The translations under genes were made by a program, and so were the position numbers. DNA of 64,000 nucleotides from assembly GCF_900099995.1 (NCBI RefSeq), contig NZ_FNCZ01000001.1, positions 62,001 through 126,000 of the forward strand, in the 5' to 3' direction. The notes below the pieces were generated by a model. The model did not search any database. It was not told the origin of the DNA and saw only the letters and a list, made by a program, of their open reading frames with translations. The stretch's first letter is position 1; every line of letters starts with the position of its first letter. This document shows, one piece after another, positions 34,305 to 42,222 of this stretch. The DNA comes from Winogradskyella thalassocola (lineage in GTDB: Bacteria; Bacteroidota; Bacteroidia; Flavobacteriales; Flavobacteriaceae).

Positions 34305-34591
34305 ACTTTACTCAACGATTCACTATAAAAAAACGGCTAAAAGGAATATTAAAAAGATGAACATAACTTTTTATGGTTTTCAACTAAAAGTTTACATAAC
34401 ACATTAAGTATCAACATATGATAATAATCCTTTCGATTACAAGTTCACATATGGAGTGTATTAAGTATAAAACTGGCACAAATTAACGGATAGCCTATCC
34501 ATGTCATTAAATGAGCAGAAGATATAAACTAAGAAAAGTTAGTTTTAATGAAGAAAAATAAAATCTCGACAATTAAGGCGATGATTAGCGA

Positions 34592-36223
34592 TTACAAATC
34601 CAACCCTTTTAAACTCTCAACACGATTCCTAACCAAGAAATCATCTATAGTTTCAAAATGTTCAACGACGCGTTTTTCTTTAAATTCAAATACTTTATTA
34701 GATAGCCCTTGTAAAAAATCTCTATCGTGAGAAACAAGAATTAAAGTCCCATCAAAATTCTGTAAAGCTTCTTTTAAAACATCCTTTGATTTTAAATCTA
34801 AGTGATTGGTAGGCTCATCGAGAATTAATAAGTTAACAGGTTCTAATAAGAGTTTTACCATAGCTAATCTGGTTTTTTCTCCTCCAGATAATACGCTGAC
34901 TTTTTTCTCAATATCATCTCCTCTAAACATAAAACCACCCAAAATACTTTTAATCTGAGTTCTTACATCTCCTTTAGCAACATCATCAACAGTTTGAAAA
35001 ATGGTTAAGTCCTCATCTAGTAAACCTGCTTGATTCTGGGCAAAATAACCAACCTTAACATTATGACCTAAAGCACAAGTACCTTCCACATCAATTTCAC
35101 CTAAAATGGCTTTAATCATGGTAGACTTCCCTTCTCCATTACGACCTACAAAGCACACCTTCTCTCCTCTTGCAATAGACATATTAGCATTTTTAAACAC
35201 CACATGCTCGTCGTAAGATTTAGAAACATCCTTTACCGTCACCGGATAATCTCCAGATCGCTGTGTCGCTGGGAAACGTAATTTTAAAGCAGACGTATCA
35301 ATCTCGTCAATCTCGATGATTTGTAATTTTTCGAGCATACGCTCACGAGAGGTTACTTGGTTGGTTTTAGAATACGTCCCTTTAAAACGCTCAATAAATT
35401 GCATGTTATCTGCAATAAATTTCTGTTGTTCTTGATAGGCCTTTACCTGATGCACACGTCGATCTTCTCGTAATTGAAGGTAATGTGTATAATTAGCTTT
35501 GTAATCGTAGATACGCCCCATTGTTACCTCAATCGTTCTATTGGTAATATTATCTACAAACGCTCTATCGTGAGAAATAACCACAACGGCATTGGCTTTA
35601 TTCAGTAAAAAATCCTCTAACCAAATGACCGATTCTATATCAATATGGTTGGTTGGCTCATCTAATAGAATTAAATCTGGCTTTTGAAGTAAAATCTTAG
35701 CCAATTCTATTCGCATTCGGTAACCACCAGAAAACTCATTGGTTTGTCTTGAAAAATCGTCTTGTTTAAATCCTAAACCTTTAAGAGCTTTTTCGACTTC
35801 AGCATCGTAATTGACATCTTCGAGAGCATAATATTTTTCACCCAAATCCGAAACTCGCTCAATGATTTTCATGTACTCGTCAGATTCGTAATCGGTTCGC
35901 GTTTCCAATTGCTTGTTAAGGCCTTCCATTTCGTCACGCATTTCGTATACGTGCTTAAATGCTTTGGACGCTTCATCGAAAACAGTGGTATTATCTTCCG
36001 TTAGTAAATGCTGAGGCAAATACGCAATAATAGCATCTTTTGGACACCTCACATTACCACGAGTTGCACTTTGTACACCTGCAATAATTTTCATCATGGT
36101 AGACTTCCCTGCTCCATTTTTACCCATTAACGCAATTTTATCATTGGGATTAATCGTAAAAGACACATCACTAAAAAGGGTGTGACCACTAAATTCTACC
36201 GCTAAATTATCTACTGAAATCAT
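34592..36223 (-). CDS. ABC-F family ATPase
   Basis: ABC-F proteins act on ribosomes, in translation factor or ribosome-protection roles, and have no membrane domain. The 543-residue protein has two ATP-binding cassettes: Walker A GKNGAGKS and GRNGEGKS, signatures NEFSGGYRMR and SVLSGGEKTR, and Walker B LILLDEPTNH and LLILDEPTNH. A linker rich in charged residues (about 240-310, DRRVHQVKAYQEQQKFI) lies between them. The layout is close to the EttA/YbiT/Uup-type housekeeping members; which subtype is not decided. The gene is monocistronic. Confidence 0.93.
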   Translation of the reverse strand: MISVDNLAVEFSGHTLFSDVSFTINPNDKIALMGKNGAGKSTMMKIIAGVQSATRGNVRCPKDAIIAYLPQHLLTEDNTTVFDEASKAFKHVYEMRDEMEGLNKQLETRTDYESDEYMKIIERVSDLGEKYYALEDVNYDAEVEKALKGLGFKQDDFSRQTNEFSGGYRMRIELAKILLQKPDLILLDEPTNHIDIESVIWLEDFLLNKANAVVVISHDRAFVDNITNRTIEVTMGRIYDYKANYTHYLQLREDRRVHQVKAYQEQQKFIADNMQFIERFKGTYSKTNQVTSRERMLEKLQIIEIDEIDTSALKLRFPATQRSGDYPVTVKDVSKSYDEHVVFKNANMSIARGEKVCFVGRNGEGKSTMIKAILGEIDVEGTCALGHNVKVGYFAQNQAGLLDEDLTIFQTVDDVAKGDVRTQIKSILGGFMFRGDDIEKKVSVLSGGEKTRLAMVKLLLEPVNLLILDEPTNHLDLKSKDVLKEALQNFDGTLILVSHDRDFLQGLSNKVFEFKEKRVVEHFETIDDFLVRNRVESLKGLDL

Positions 36224-36396
36224 GTTCTGAATTTTGAATTTGCAAAACTACTAAATGGAAAGTCATTATTTTTAATTGTGAATAAAATTATATAACGTTT
36301 TATTTCAGTTAATTCTGGTAGTATTTCAGTCAAGCCTTGTGACACTTTTAAACTAATTTTAAAATTAGATTATAAATAACGTTTAATATCACAATT

Positions 36397-36546
36397 ATGA
36401 TTATCACAAAAGTATTAGGATTAACAAGTGCACTTACAAGAAGCAAAAAAGCCAAAATTGCAATTTTAGGTTTAGAGATGGCCGTATTAGGCTATGCACT
36501 TTATCAGCAAAAACAGGAAAAGAAAAATAAGAGACTTAAATCTTAG
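36397..36546 (+). CDS. Small single-span membrane protein (49 residues)
   Basis: An ATG at 36397 opens a 49-residue ORF ending at TAG 36544-36546. It begins MIITKVLGLTSALTRSKKAK, then a hydrophobic stretch IAILGLEMAVLGYALY, then a basic tail (QQKQEKKNKRLKS). The stop is 18 bases before the -7 box of the next gene. A basic-hydrophobic-basic layout with regular codons supports a real small membrane protein, but no family is known to me. Confidence 0.55.
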   Translation: MIITKVLGLTSALTRSKKAKIAILGLEMAVLGYALYQQKQEKKNKRLKS

Positions 36547-36564
36547 TCGTATGAGATTTTGAAG

Positions 36565-36572
36565 TAATTTTG
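36565..36572 (+). promoter_or_regulatory. -7 promoter box for threonylcarbamoyl-AMP synthase gene
   Basis: TAATTTTG fits TAnnTTTG. The in-frame TTG within it (36570) is therefore not the start; the ATG at 36591 is. Confidence 0.55.
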
Positions 36573-36590
36573 CAATCGGATTTTAAGATT

Positions 36591-37574
36591 ATGAGTATTA
36601 TTTCAAAAGATATATCAAAAGCGATTCAACTGTTAACAGCTGAAGACATTGTTGCTATTCCAACAGAGACTGTCTATGGCTTAGCAGGAAATATTTATAG
36701 CGAGAAAGCTATAAAAGCTATTTTTGAAACCAAGAAGCGCCCATTTTTTAATCCGCTTATTGTTCATATTCCTTCTATAGATAAGCTTTCCGACATCGTT
36801 GAATATATTCCTAAAAAAGCACAGTTATTAGCCGAAGCTTTTTGGCCAGGCCCCATAACTTTGGTTTTAAAAAAGAAAGCTATAATTCCAGATTTAATCA
36901 CTGGTGGAAAAGATACAGTTGCGGTTCGTGTTCCAAATCATCCTATAACTTTAGAATTATTAAGACAATTACCATTTCCTTTAGCTGCACCAAGCGCCAA
37001 TCCTTTTAGTAGCATTAGTCCAACGACAGCAGCACATGTAGAAACCTATTTTAAAGATACTATTAAAATGGTTTTAGATGGAGGGGCTTGTACAAGCGGC
37101 ATAGAATCTACCATTATAGGTTTTGAAAATGACGACCCTATTATTTATAGATTAGGTTCAACAGCTTTAGAAGACATTGAAGCCATTGTTGGAAAAATTA
37201 AAATAAAAAACATGGCTACTGAGCGTAGTCAAAATAATAAAGAAATAAGTCCGGATGCTCCTGGTATGTTAGAGAGACACTATGCACCAAAGACGACGAC
37301 GATCTTAACAGACAATATTCCAACCACATTAGATAAATATAAAGAGAAACGTATTGGACTCATAACGTTTCAATCTCAAATTGAAAATAACGCAATCGAA
37401 GTACAAATTGCGCTTTCAAAATCTGGCGACTTAGCCGAATCGGCTTCAAAACTTTACGATGTTCTACATCAGTTAGATAAAATGTATCTGGATGTTATTA
37501 TTGCCGAAAAATTCCCAGATTATGGCTTAGGAAAATCTATAAATGATAGGCTCACTAGAGCTACAAAAAATTAA
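36591..37574 (+). CDS. L-threonylcarbamoyladenylate synthase (Sua5/TsaC type)
   Basis: The enzyme makes threonylcarbamoyl-AMP from threonine, bicarbonate and ATP for t6A37 modification of tRNAs that read ANN codons. The protein is 327 residues from the ATG at 36591. The YrdC domain (1-190) has VAIPTETVYGLAGN, KKRPFFNPLIVHI, FWPGPITLVL, VAVRVPNHP, APSANPFSSISPTTA and SGIESTIIGF. A C-terminal Sua5-type domain (about 210-325) opens with APGMLERHYAPKT, so this is the longer two-domain Sua5 form rather than TsaC alone. Confidence 0.95.
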   Translation: MSIISKDISKAIQLLTAEDIVAIPTETVYGLAGNIYSEKAIKAIFETKKRPFFNPLIVHIPSIDKLSDIVEYIPKKAQLLAEAFWPGPITLVLKKKAIIPDLITGGKDTVAVRVPNHPITLELLRQLPFPLAAPSANPFSSISPTTAAHVETYFKDTIKMVLDGGACTSGIESTIIGFENDDPIIYRLGSTALEDIEAIVGKIKIKNMATERSQNNKEISPDAPGMLERHYAPKTTTILTDNIPTTLDKYKEKRIGLITFQSQIENNAIEVQIALSKSGDLAESASKLYDVLHQLDKMYLDVIIAEKFPDYGLGKSINDRLTRATKN

Positions 37575-37633
37575 TTTAAAGTGTCATTTTTGAAATCCTC
37601 TGATTTTCAGCAGAAAAATATATTAAGCAAGGT

Positions 37634-37663
37634 TTGGTAAATCAATAGTTTATCGTAAATTTG
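37634..37663 (+). promoter_or_regulatory. Promoter of rplM-rpsI
   Basis: TTG (37634-37636), a 19-base spacer and TAAATTTG (37656-37663) are an ideal Bacteroidota vegetative promoter. The leader is about 65 bases. Confidence 0.85.
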
Positions 37664-37698
37664 CAAACTCTTTTTTAAGAAGAGGAATGTTTAATCTT

Positions 37699-37718
37699 TT
37701 TGCGCTGTGAAGCGTAAA
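37699..37718 (+). promoter_or_regulatory. GNRA-capped hairpin in the rplM leader
   Basis: TTTGCGCT and AGCGTAAA pair (one G-T) around a GTGA tetraloop, 16 bases upstream of the GTG start of rplM. It could be part of an autogenous ribosomal-protein leader, as proposed for L13 operons in Bacteroidota; this assignment is inferred. Confidence 0.5.
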
Positions 37719-37734
37719 TATAAATCAAATTAGT

Positions 37735-38190
37735 GTGGATACATTAAGCTACAAAACAGTTTCAGCAAACAAAGCTACCGTTAATAAGGAGTGGGTTTTA
37801 GTTGATGCTGAAGGACAAACTTTAGGTCGCTTAGCTTCGAGAGTAGCAATACTTTTAAGAGGTAAGCACAAGCCTAATTTTACGCCACACGTTGATTGCG
37901 GTGACAACGTAGTTGTTGTTAATGCAGAGAAAATCAACTTAACTGGTAACAAATGGACGGAAAAAAGTTACATCCGTCACACAGGTTATCCAGGTGGACA
38001 AAGAAGTCTGACAGCTACTGAATTATTTGGGAAAGACCCAAGTAGATTAGTAGAAAAGTCAGTAAAAGGAATGTTACCTAAAAACAAATTAGGAGCAGCC
38101 CTTTTTAGAAATTTAACAGTTGTTACTGGTACAGAGCATGCTCATGCAGCTCAAAAACCAAAAGCAATTAAATTAAACGAAATTAACTAA
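37735..38190 (+). CDS. rplM: Large-subunit ribosomal protein L13
   Basis: L13 is an early assembly protein of the 50S subunit. The 151-residue protein has WVLVDAEGQTLGRLAS at the start and the RHTGYPGG and GMLPKNKLGAALFRNLTV signatures. The start is a GTG at 37735; it gives the N-terminus MDTLSYKTVSANKATV found in flavobacterial L13, and there is no nearby ATG. The TAA stop overlaps the rpsI ATG (TAATG), so the two genes are translationally coupled. Confidence 0.97.
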   Translation: MDTLSYKTVSANKATVNKEWVLVDAEGQTLGRLASRVAILLRGKHKPNFTPHVDCGDNVVVVNAEKINLTGNKWTEKSYIRHTGYPGGQRSLTATELFGKDPSRLVEKSVKGMLPKNKLGAALFRNLTVVTGTEHAHAAQKPKAIKLNEIN

Positions 38191-38576
38191 TGGAAGTAAT
38201 TCACAAAATCGGCCGTAGAAAGACGGCTGTTGCTCGTGTGTACCTTGCTGAAGGAAGTGGCAAAATCACGGTGAACAAAAAAGACATGGCGGATTATTTT
38301 ACTACTGCAACATTGCAGTATAAAGTAAACCAACCTTTAGCCTTGACTAACAATGATGGCAACTTTGATATTACTGTTAACGTATATGGAGGTGGTATCA
38401 CCGGCCAGGCAGAAGCAATACGTTTAGGCCTTTCTCGTATTATGTGCGAGATAGATCCTGAAAACAGACTAGTATTAAAGCCAGAAGGTCTATTAACTAG
38501 AGATCCACGTATGGTGGAAAGAAAGAAATTCGGACAAAAGAAAGCTCGAAAGAAATTCCAATTCTCGAAACGTTAA
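38190..38576 (+). CDS. rpsI: Small-subunit ribosomal protein S9
   Basis: S9 contacts P-site tRNA through its C-terminal tail. The 128-residue protein starts VIHKIGRRKTAVARVYL and carries YGGGITGQAEAIRLGLSR and the basic tail GQKKARKKFQFSKR, ending with the conserved K-R. It follows rplM with an overlapping stop/start and is closed by a hairpin at 38599-38622, giving the standard rplM-rpsI operon. Confidence 0.98.
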   Translation: MEVIHKIGRRKTAVARVYLAEGSGKITVNKKDMADYFTTATLQYKVNQPLALTNNDGNFDITVNVYGGGITGQAEAIRLGLSRIMCEIDPENRLVLKPEGLLTRDPRMVERKKFGQKKARKKFQFSKR

Positions 38577-38598
38577 TATCCAACAATTATTTTTTATT

Positions 38599-38622
38599 CA
38601 GAATCTGCTTCGGCAGATTCTG
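38599..38622 (+). terminator. Terminator after rpsI
   Basis: CAGAATCTGC and GCAGATTCTG form a perfect 10-bp stem with a TTCG tetraloop. T-rich sequence follows (GATTATTATTTTTTATT) rather than an immediate T-run, so termination may be incomplete and some rpsB expression may come through. Confidence 0.75.
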
Positions 38623-38637
38623 GATTATTATTTTTTA

Positions 38638-38668
38638 TTGAAATTGAAAAGATCCTGAAATAAATTTG
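38638..38668 (+). promoter_or_regulatory. Promoter of rpsB-tsf with structured leader
   Basis: TTG (38638-38640), 20 bases, then TAAATTTG (38661-38668). The leader of about 95 bases can form TTAGCA/TGCTAA (38679-38684 with 38736-38741) enclosing a GAAA-capped hairpin ATAGT/ACTAT (38706-38719). Confidence 0.75.
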
Positions 38669-38767
38669 GGATTAAAGTTTAGCATCTAAATGAAGCCAAC
38701 AGTAAATAGTGAAAACTATAAGCCAAATGGAACATTGCTAATTTAACAGAACGTAAACTATTACAAA

Positions 38768-39556
38768 ATGGAAAAAGTAGAAGTAAAAGAATTACTTGAA
38801 GCAGGTGTACACTTCGGTCACCTTACACGTAAGTGGAACCCAAACATGGCTCCTTACATTTATATGGAACGTAACGGTATCCATATTATCAACCTTTACA
38901 AAACAGCAGCAAAAATTGAAGAAACTTCTGAAGCTTTAGCTAAAATAGCAGCATCAGGAAAGAAAATCTTATTCGTTGCGACTAAAAAACAAGCTAAAGA
39001 CATCGTAGCTGAAAAAGCTGGTGCAGTTAACCAACCTTACATTACTGAGCGTTGGCCTGGTGGAATGTTAACTAACTTTGTTACAATCAGAAAAGCCGTA
39101 AAAAAAATGGCTTCTATTGATAGAATGAAGAAAGATGGTACATTCAACTCTTTATCTAAAAAAGAGCGTTTACAAGTAGATCGTCTACGTGCAAAATTAG
39201 AAAAGAATTTAGGTTCTATTTCTGATATGACACGTTTACCAGGTGCTATATTTGTTGTAGATATTATGCGTGAGCATATTGCAATTAAAGAAGCTCAGAA
39301 ATTGAATATTCCAATTTTTGCAATGGTAGATACAAACTCAGATCCTCGTGAAGTTGATTATTTAATCCCTTCAAATGATGATGCTTCTAAATCTATAGAC
39401 AAAGTCTTATCTATCGTAACTTCTGCTATTGCTGATGGTTTAAACGAAAGAAAAGCTGAACGTTCAGATAAAGAAGGTAAAGCTCAAAAAGGAGAAGCAA
39501 AAGCAAAGCCTGCTAAAAAAGCAGAAAAAGCTGTTGTATCTGAAGAAGAAGAATAA
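38768..39556 (+). CDS. rpsB: Small-subunit ribosomal protein S2
   Basis: S2 binds the 30S platform late in assembly. The 262-residue protein has ELLEAGVHFGHLTRKWNPNM, RWPGGMLTNF and DTNSDPREVDYLIPSNDDA, the family's signature stretches. An extra Lys/Ala/Glu-rich tail of about 35 residues (KAQKGEAKAKPAKKAEKA) follows the conserved core, as often seen in Bacteroidota. It is followed by tsf, the usual pair. Confidence 0.98.
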   Translation: MEKVEVKELLEAGVHFGHLTRKWNPNMAPYIYMERNGIHIINLYKTAAKIEETSEALAKIAASGKKILFVATKKQAKDIVAEKAGAVNQPYITERWPGGMLTNFVTIRKAVKKMASIDRMKKDGTFNSLSKKERLQVDRLRAKLEKNLGSISDMTRLPGAIFVVDIMREHIAIKEAQKLNIPIFAMVDTNSDPREVDYLIPSNDDASKSIDKVLSIVTSAIADGLNERKAERSDKEGKAQKGEAKAKPAKKAEKAVVSEEEE

Positions 39557-39575
39557 ATAACATTTATACAATATT

Positions 39576-39623
39576 AAAAGTCATTTGGTTCTTTTCATTT
39601 TGAAAATTAATTAAATGACTTTT
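39576..39623 (+). terminator. Weak hairpin between rpsB and tsf
   Basis: AAAAGTCATTT and AAATGACTTTT can pair across a 26-base loop and run into Ts. It may work as a partial terminator that reduces tsf relative to rpsB, but the long loop makes this uncertain. Confidence 0.4.
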
Positions 39624-39637
39624 TAAATTTAAAAATT

Positions 39638-40612
39638 ATGGAAAATACTGTAAAAATTACAGCAGCAGAAGTAAACAAGCTAAGACAAGCAACTGGTGCT
39701 GGGATGATGGATTGTAAAAAAGCCTTAGTTGAAGCTGGTGGAGATTTTGATAAAGCCATTGAAGTTTTACGTAAAAAAGGTCAAAAAGTTGCAGAAAAAA
39801 GAGCTGACAGAGATTCTTCTGAAGGTGCTGCAATCGCAAAAATTAATGCAGATAACACAGCAGGTGTTGCTATTGTATTAGGTTGTGAAACTGATTTTGT
39901 TGGTAAAAACGAAAACTTCGTAGCATTAGCTAATGACTTAGCTGATATCGCATTAAACCATGACACAAAAGAAGCATTTTTAGCTGCTGATTTTGGTGGT
40001 ATGACTGTTGCAGAAAAATTAGTAGAACAAACTGGAGTTATCGGTGAGAAATTAGACATCACTGCTTTCGAAAAATTAGATGCTCCTTATGTTGGACAAT
40101 ATGTACACATCAACAAAATTGCTGCTTTAGTCGGTTTATCTGCTAAAGTCGATAACGTTGAGACTTTAGTTAAAGATGTTGCAATGCAAGTTGCTTCTAT
40201 GGGAGCGTCATCATTATCTTACAAAGATTTTGACCCTGCTTTTATTGCTTCTGAAACTGAAGCGCGTATCGCTGTAATTGAAAAAGACAATATCGAATTA
40301 GGACGTTTAGGTAAAACCTTAAAGAATGTACCAAGTTACATCTCTATGGCTCAACTAACTCCTGAAGTTATTGCTGAAGCTGAAGAAGCTGCAAAAGCAG
40401 AATTAAAAGCTGAAGGTAAGCCAGAACAAATCTGGGATAGAATTTTACCTGGTAAAATGGAGCGTTTTATTTCTGATAACACAACTTTAGATCAAGAACA
40501 ATGTTTATTAGATCAAAAGTTTATCAAAGACGAAAAGCAAACTGTTGCTGATTACGTTGCAACTTATGGTGACGTTACTGTTACTGGTTTTAAACGTGCT
40601 ACAGTAGGATAA
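39638..40612 (+). CDS. tsf: Elongation factor Ts
   Basis: EF-Ts recharges EF-Tu with GTP. The 324-residue protein has the N-terminal UBA-like signature VNKLRQATGAGMMDCKKAL, then VLRKKGQKVAEKRA and the core motif VLGCETDFVGKNENF. It is longer than E. coli EF-Ts (283), with an insertion near residues 215-260 as seen in the phylum. It is the second gene of rpsB-tsf and is closed by a strong terminator. Confidence 0.98.
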   Translation: MENTVKITAAEVNKLRQATGAGMMDCKKALVEAGGDFDKAIEVLRKKGQKVAEKRADRDSSEGAAIAKINADNTAGVAIVLGCETDFVGKNENFVALANDLADIALNHDTKEAFLAADFGGMTVAEKLVEQTGVIGEKLDITAFEKLDAPYVGQYVHINKIAALVGLSAKVDNVETLVKDVAMQVASMGASSLSYKDFDPAFIASETEARIAVIEKDNIELGRLGKTLKNVPSYISMAQLTPEVIAEAEEAAKAELKAEGKPEQIWDRILPGKMERFISDNTTLDQEQCLLDQKFIKDEKQTVADYVATYGDVTVTGFKRATVG

Positions 40613-40650
40613 TTAAGTCACTGCATAAGCAGAATCTACATATCTTTTAA

Positions 40651-40688
40651 AAGTCATTATCCATATTTTGGATAATGACTTTTTTTTT
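40651..40688 (+). terminator. Intrinsic terminator of rpsB-tsf
   Basis: AGTCATTATCC and GGATAATGACT form an 11-bp stem followed by eight or more Ts. Confidence 0.92.
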
Positions 40689-40725
40689 AGCGTTTTTTTC
40701 ACTTTTACAGATGCTAATAATTACG

Positions 40726-40733
40726 TAGCTTTG
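40726..40733 (+). promoter_or_regulatory. -7 promoter box for pyrH-frr
   Basis: TAGCTTTG matches TAnnTTTG, after the tsf terminator and about 109 bases before the chosen pyrH start. No clear -33 TTG. Confidence 0.5.
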
Positions 40734-40841
40734 CTCAACTTTTAAATCATCTATTGAAATGAGCCAAGATGATACTAATTTTACAATAGTAATTACTTGG
40801 CAGATTTCATACAGACTCAAAATTTGAACAGAACCTATCTA

Positions 40842-41549
40842 ATGAAATATAAAAGAATATTACTAAAATTATCTGGAGAAGCCTTAATGGGAAATCGTCA
40901 ATACGGTATCGATCCTGAGCGACTTTCAGAATATGCTCTAGATATTAAAGAAATAACAGAATTAGGTGTAGAAGTCGCTATCGTTATAGGTGGTGGAAAC
41001 ATTTTTAGAGGTGTTGCAGGTGCTATGCAAGGTATGGATCGTGTTCAAGGTGACCATATGGGTATGCTAGCCACTGTGATAAATGGCTTAGCCTTACAAA
41101 ACGCACTAGAAGATAAAGGTATCAAAACACGTTTACAGACGGCTATTAAAATTAATGAAGTTGCTGAACCGTTTATAAGACGAAAAGCAATGAGTCATCT
41201 TAATAAAGGTCGTGTTGTAATTTTTGGTGGTGGAACAGGAAATCCGTATTTCACAACAGATTCTGCAGCCGTATTACGTGCTATAGAAATAGAAGCCGAT
41301 GTGATCTTAAAAGGGACTCGTGTTGATGGTATTTATTCTGCGGATCCAGAAAAAGATAGTACAGCAGTTAAGTTTGATCATATTTCTTTTAAAGATGTTC
41401 TACTAAAAGGTTTAAAAGTTATGGATACAACGGCATTCACTCTAAGTCAAGAAAATGAGTTGCCAATTATTGTTTTTGATATGAATAAAAAAGGAAACTT
41501 ATTAAAAGTAGTTTCTGGAGAAAGTATAGGAACAGAAGTCAATGTTTAA
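40842..41549 (+). CDS. pyrH: UMP kinase
   Basis: PyrH phosphorylates UMP to UDP. From the ATG at 40842 it is 235 residues, the usual length, beginning [17 protein letters not shown]; an in-frame TTG at 40797 would add 15 residues with no family support. Motifs of the amino acid kinase fold are present: [49 protein letters not shown] and [13 protein letters not shown]. The ribosome recycling factor gene follows 44 bases later, the classic tsf-pyrH-frr order. Confidence 0.97.
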   Translation: MKYKRILLKLSGEALMGNRQYGIDPERLSEYALDIKEITELGVEVAIVIGGGNIFRGVAGAMQGMDRVQGDHMGMLATVINGLALQNALEDKGIKTRLQTAIKINEVAEPFIRRKAMSHLNKGRVVIFGGGTGNPYFTTDSAAVLRAIEIEADVILKGTRVDGIYSADPEKDSTAVKFDHISFKDVLLKGLKVMDTTAFTLSQENELPIIVFDMNKKGNLLKVVSGESIGTEVNV

Positions 41550-41593
41550 CTTTGGCTTAAACTTTGATAACTCTCAATTAAAAAGTTAACACA

Positions 41594-42148
41594 ATGAACG
41601 AAGACATTCAATTTATAATAGACTCCACAAAAGAGGCCATGGATGCTGCTCTTAAGCATTTAGCTAAGCAATTTACAAACATTAGAGCCGGTAAAGCTAG
41701 CCCTGCGATGTTAGGTAGCGTAATGGTCGATTATTATGGCTCACAAACACCGTTGAGTCAAGTAGCAAATGTAAATACACCAGACGGAAGAACAATAACA
41801 GTTCAACCATGGGAAAAAAATATGCTTCAAGAAATTGAACGTGGAATTATGATTGCTAATCTTGGCTTTAATCCCATGAATAACGGTGATACCATCATTA
41901 TAAATGTACCACCATTAACTGAAGAGAGACGACGCGATTTAGCAAAACAAGCTAAAGCAGAAGCTGAAGATGCCAAAATCGGAGTTAGAAGCGCCCGAAA
42001 AGATGCTAATCATGACATTAAAGATTCTGACGTATCTGAAGATTTACAAAAAAATGCAGAAGCAGATATCCAAAAACTTACCGATTCTTATGTTAAGAAA
42101 ATAGACGAAATTCTAGAGCTTAAGGAAAAAGAAATAATGACCGTGTAA
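41594..42148 (+). CDS. frr: Ribosome recycling factor
   Basis: RRF splits post-termination ribosomes with EF-G. The 184-residue protein has the expected length and motifs: FTNIRAGKASPAML, VNTPDGRTITVQPWEK, NLGFNPMNNGDTIIINVPPLTEERRRDL (split here by domain), and the C-terminal helix ending ELKEKEIMTV. It is cotranscribed with pyrH and ends at a clear terminator. Confidence 0.98.
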   Translation: MNEDIQFIIDSTKEAMDAALKHLAKQFTNIRAGKASPAMLGSVMVDYYGSQTPLSQVANVNTPDGRTITVQPWEKNMLQEIERGIMIANLGFNPMNNGDTIIINVPPLTEERRRDLAKQAKAEAEDAKIGVRSARKDANHDIKDSDVSEDLQKNAEADIQKLTDSYVKKIDEILELKEKEIMTV

Positions 42149-42170
42149 TTTTAACACGCATAACATATAA

Positions 42171-42199
42171 CATCCCAACACATTTGGGATGTTTTTTTT
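42171..42199 (+). terminator. Intrinsic terminator of pyrH-frr
   Basis: CATCCCAA and TTGGGATG pair around CACAT and are followed by eight Ts. Confidence 0.92.
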
Positions 42200-42222
42200 A
42201 ATATCACAATTAAACATTTTAA

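Noticed and set aside
34548-34730. Plus-strand ORF of 60 codons
   Set aside because: It is antisense to the 3' end of the ABC-F gene and has no start context or recognisable features.
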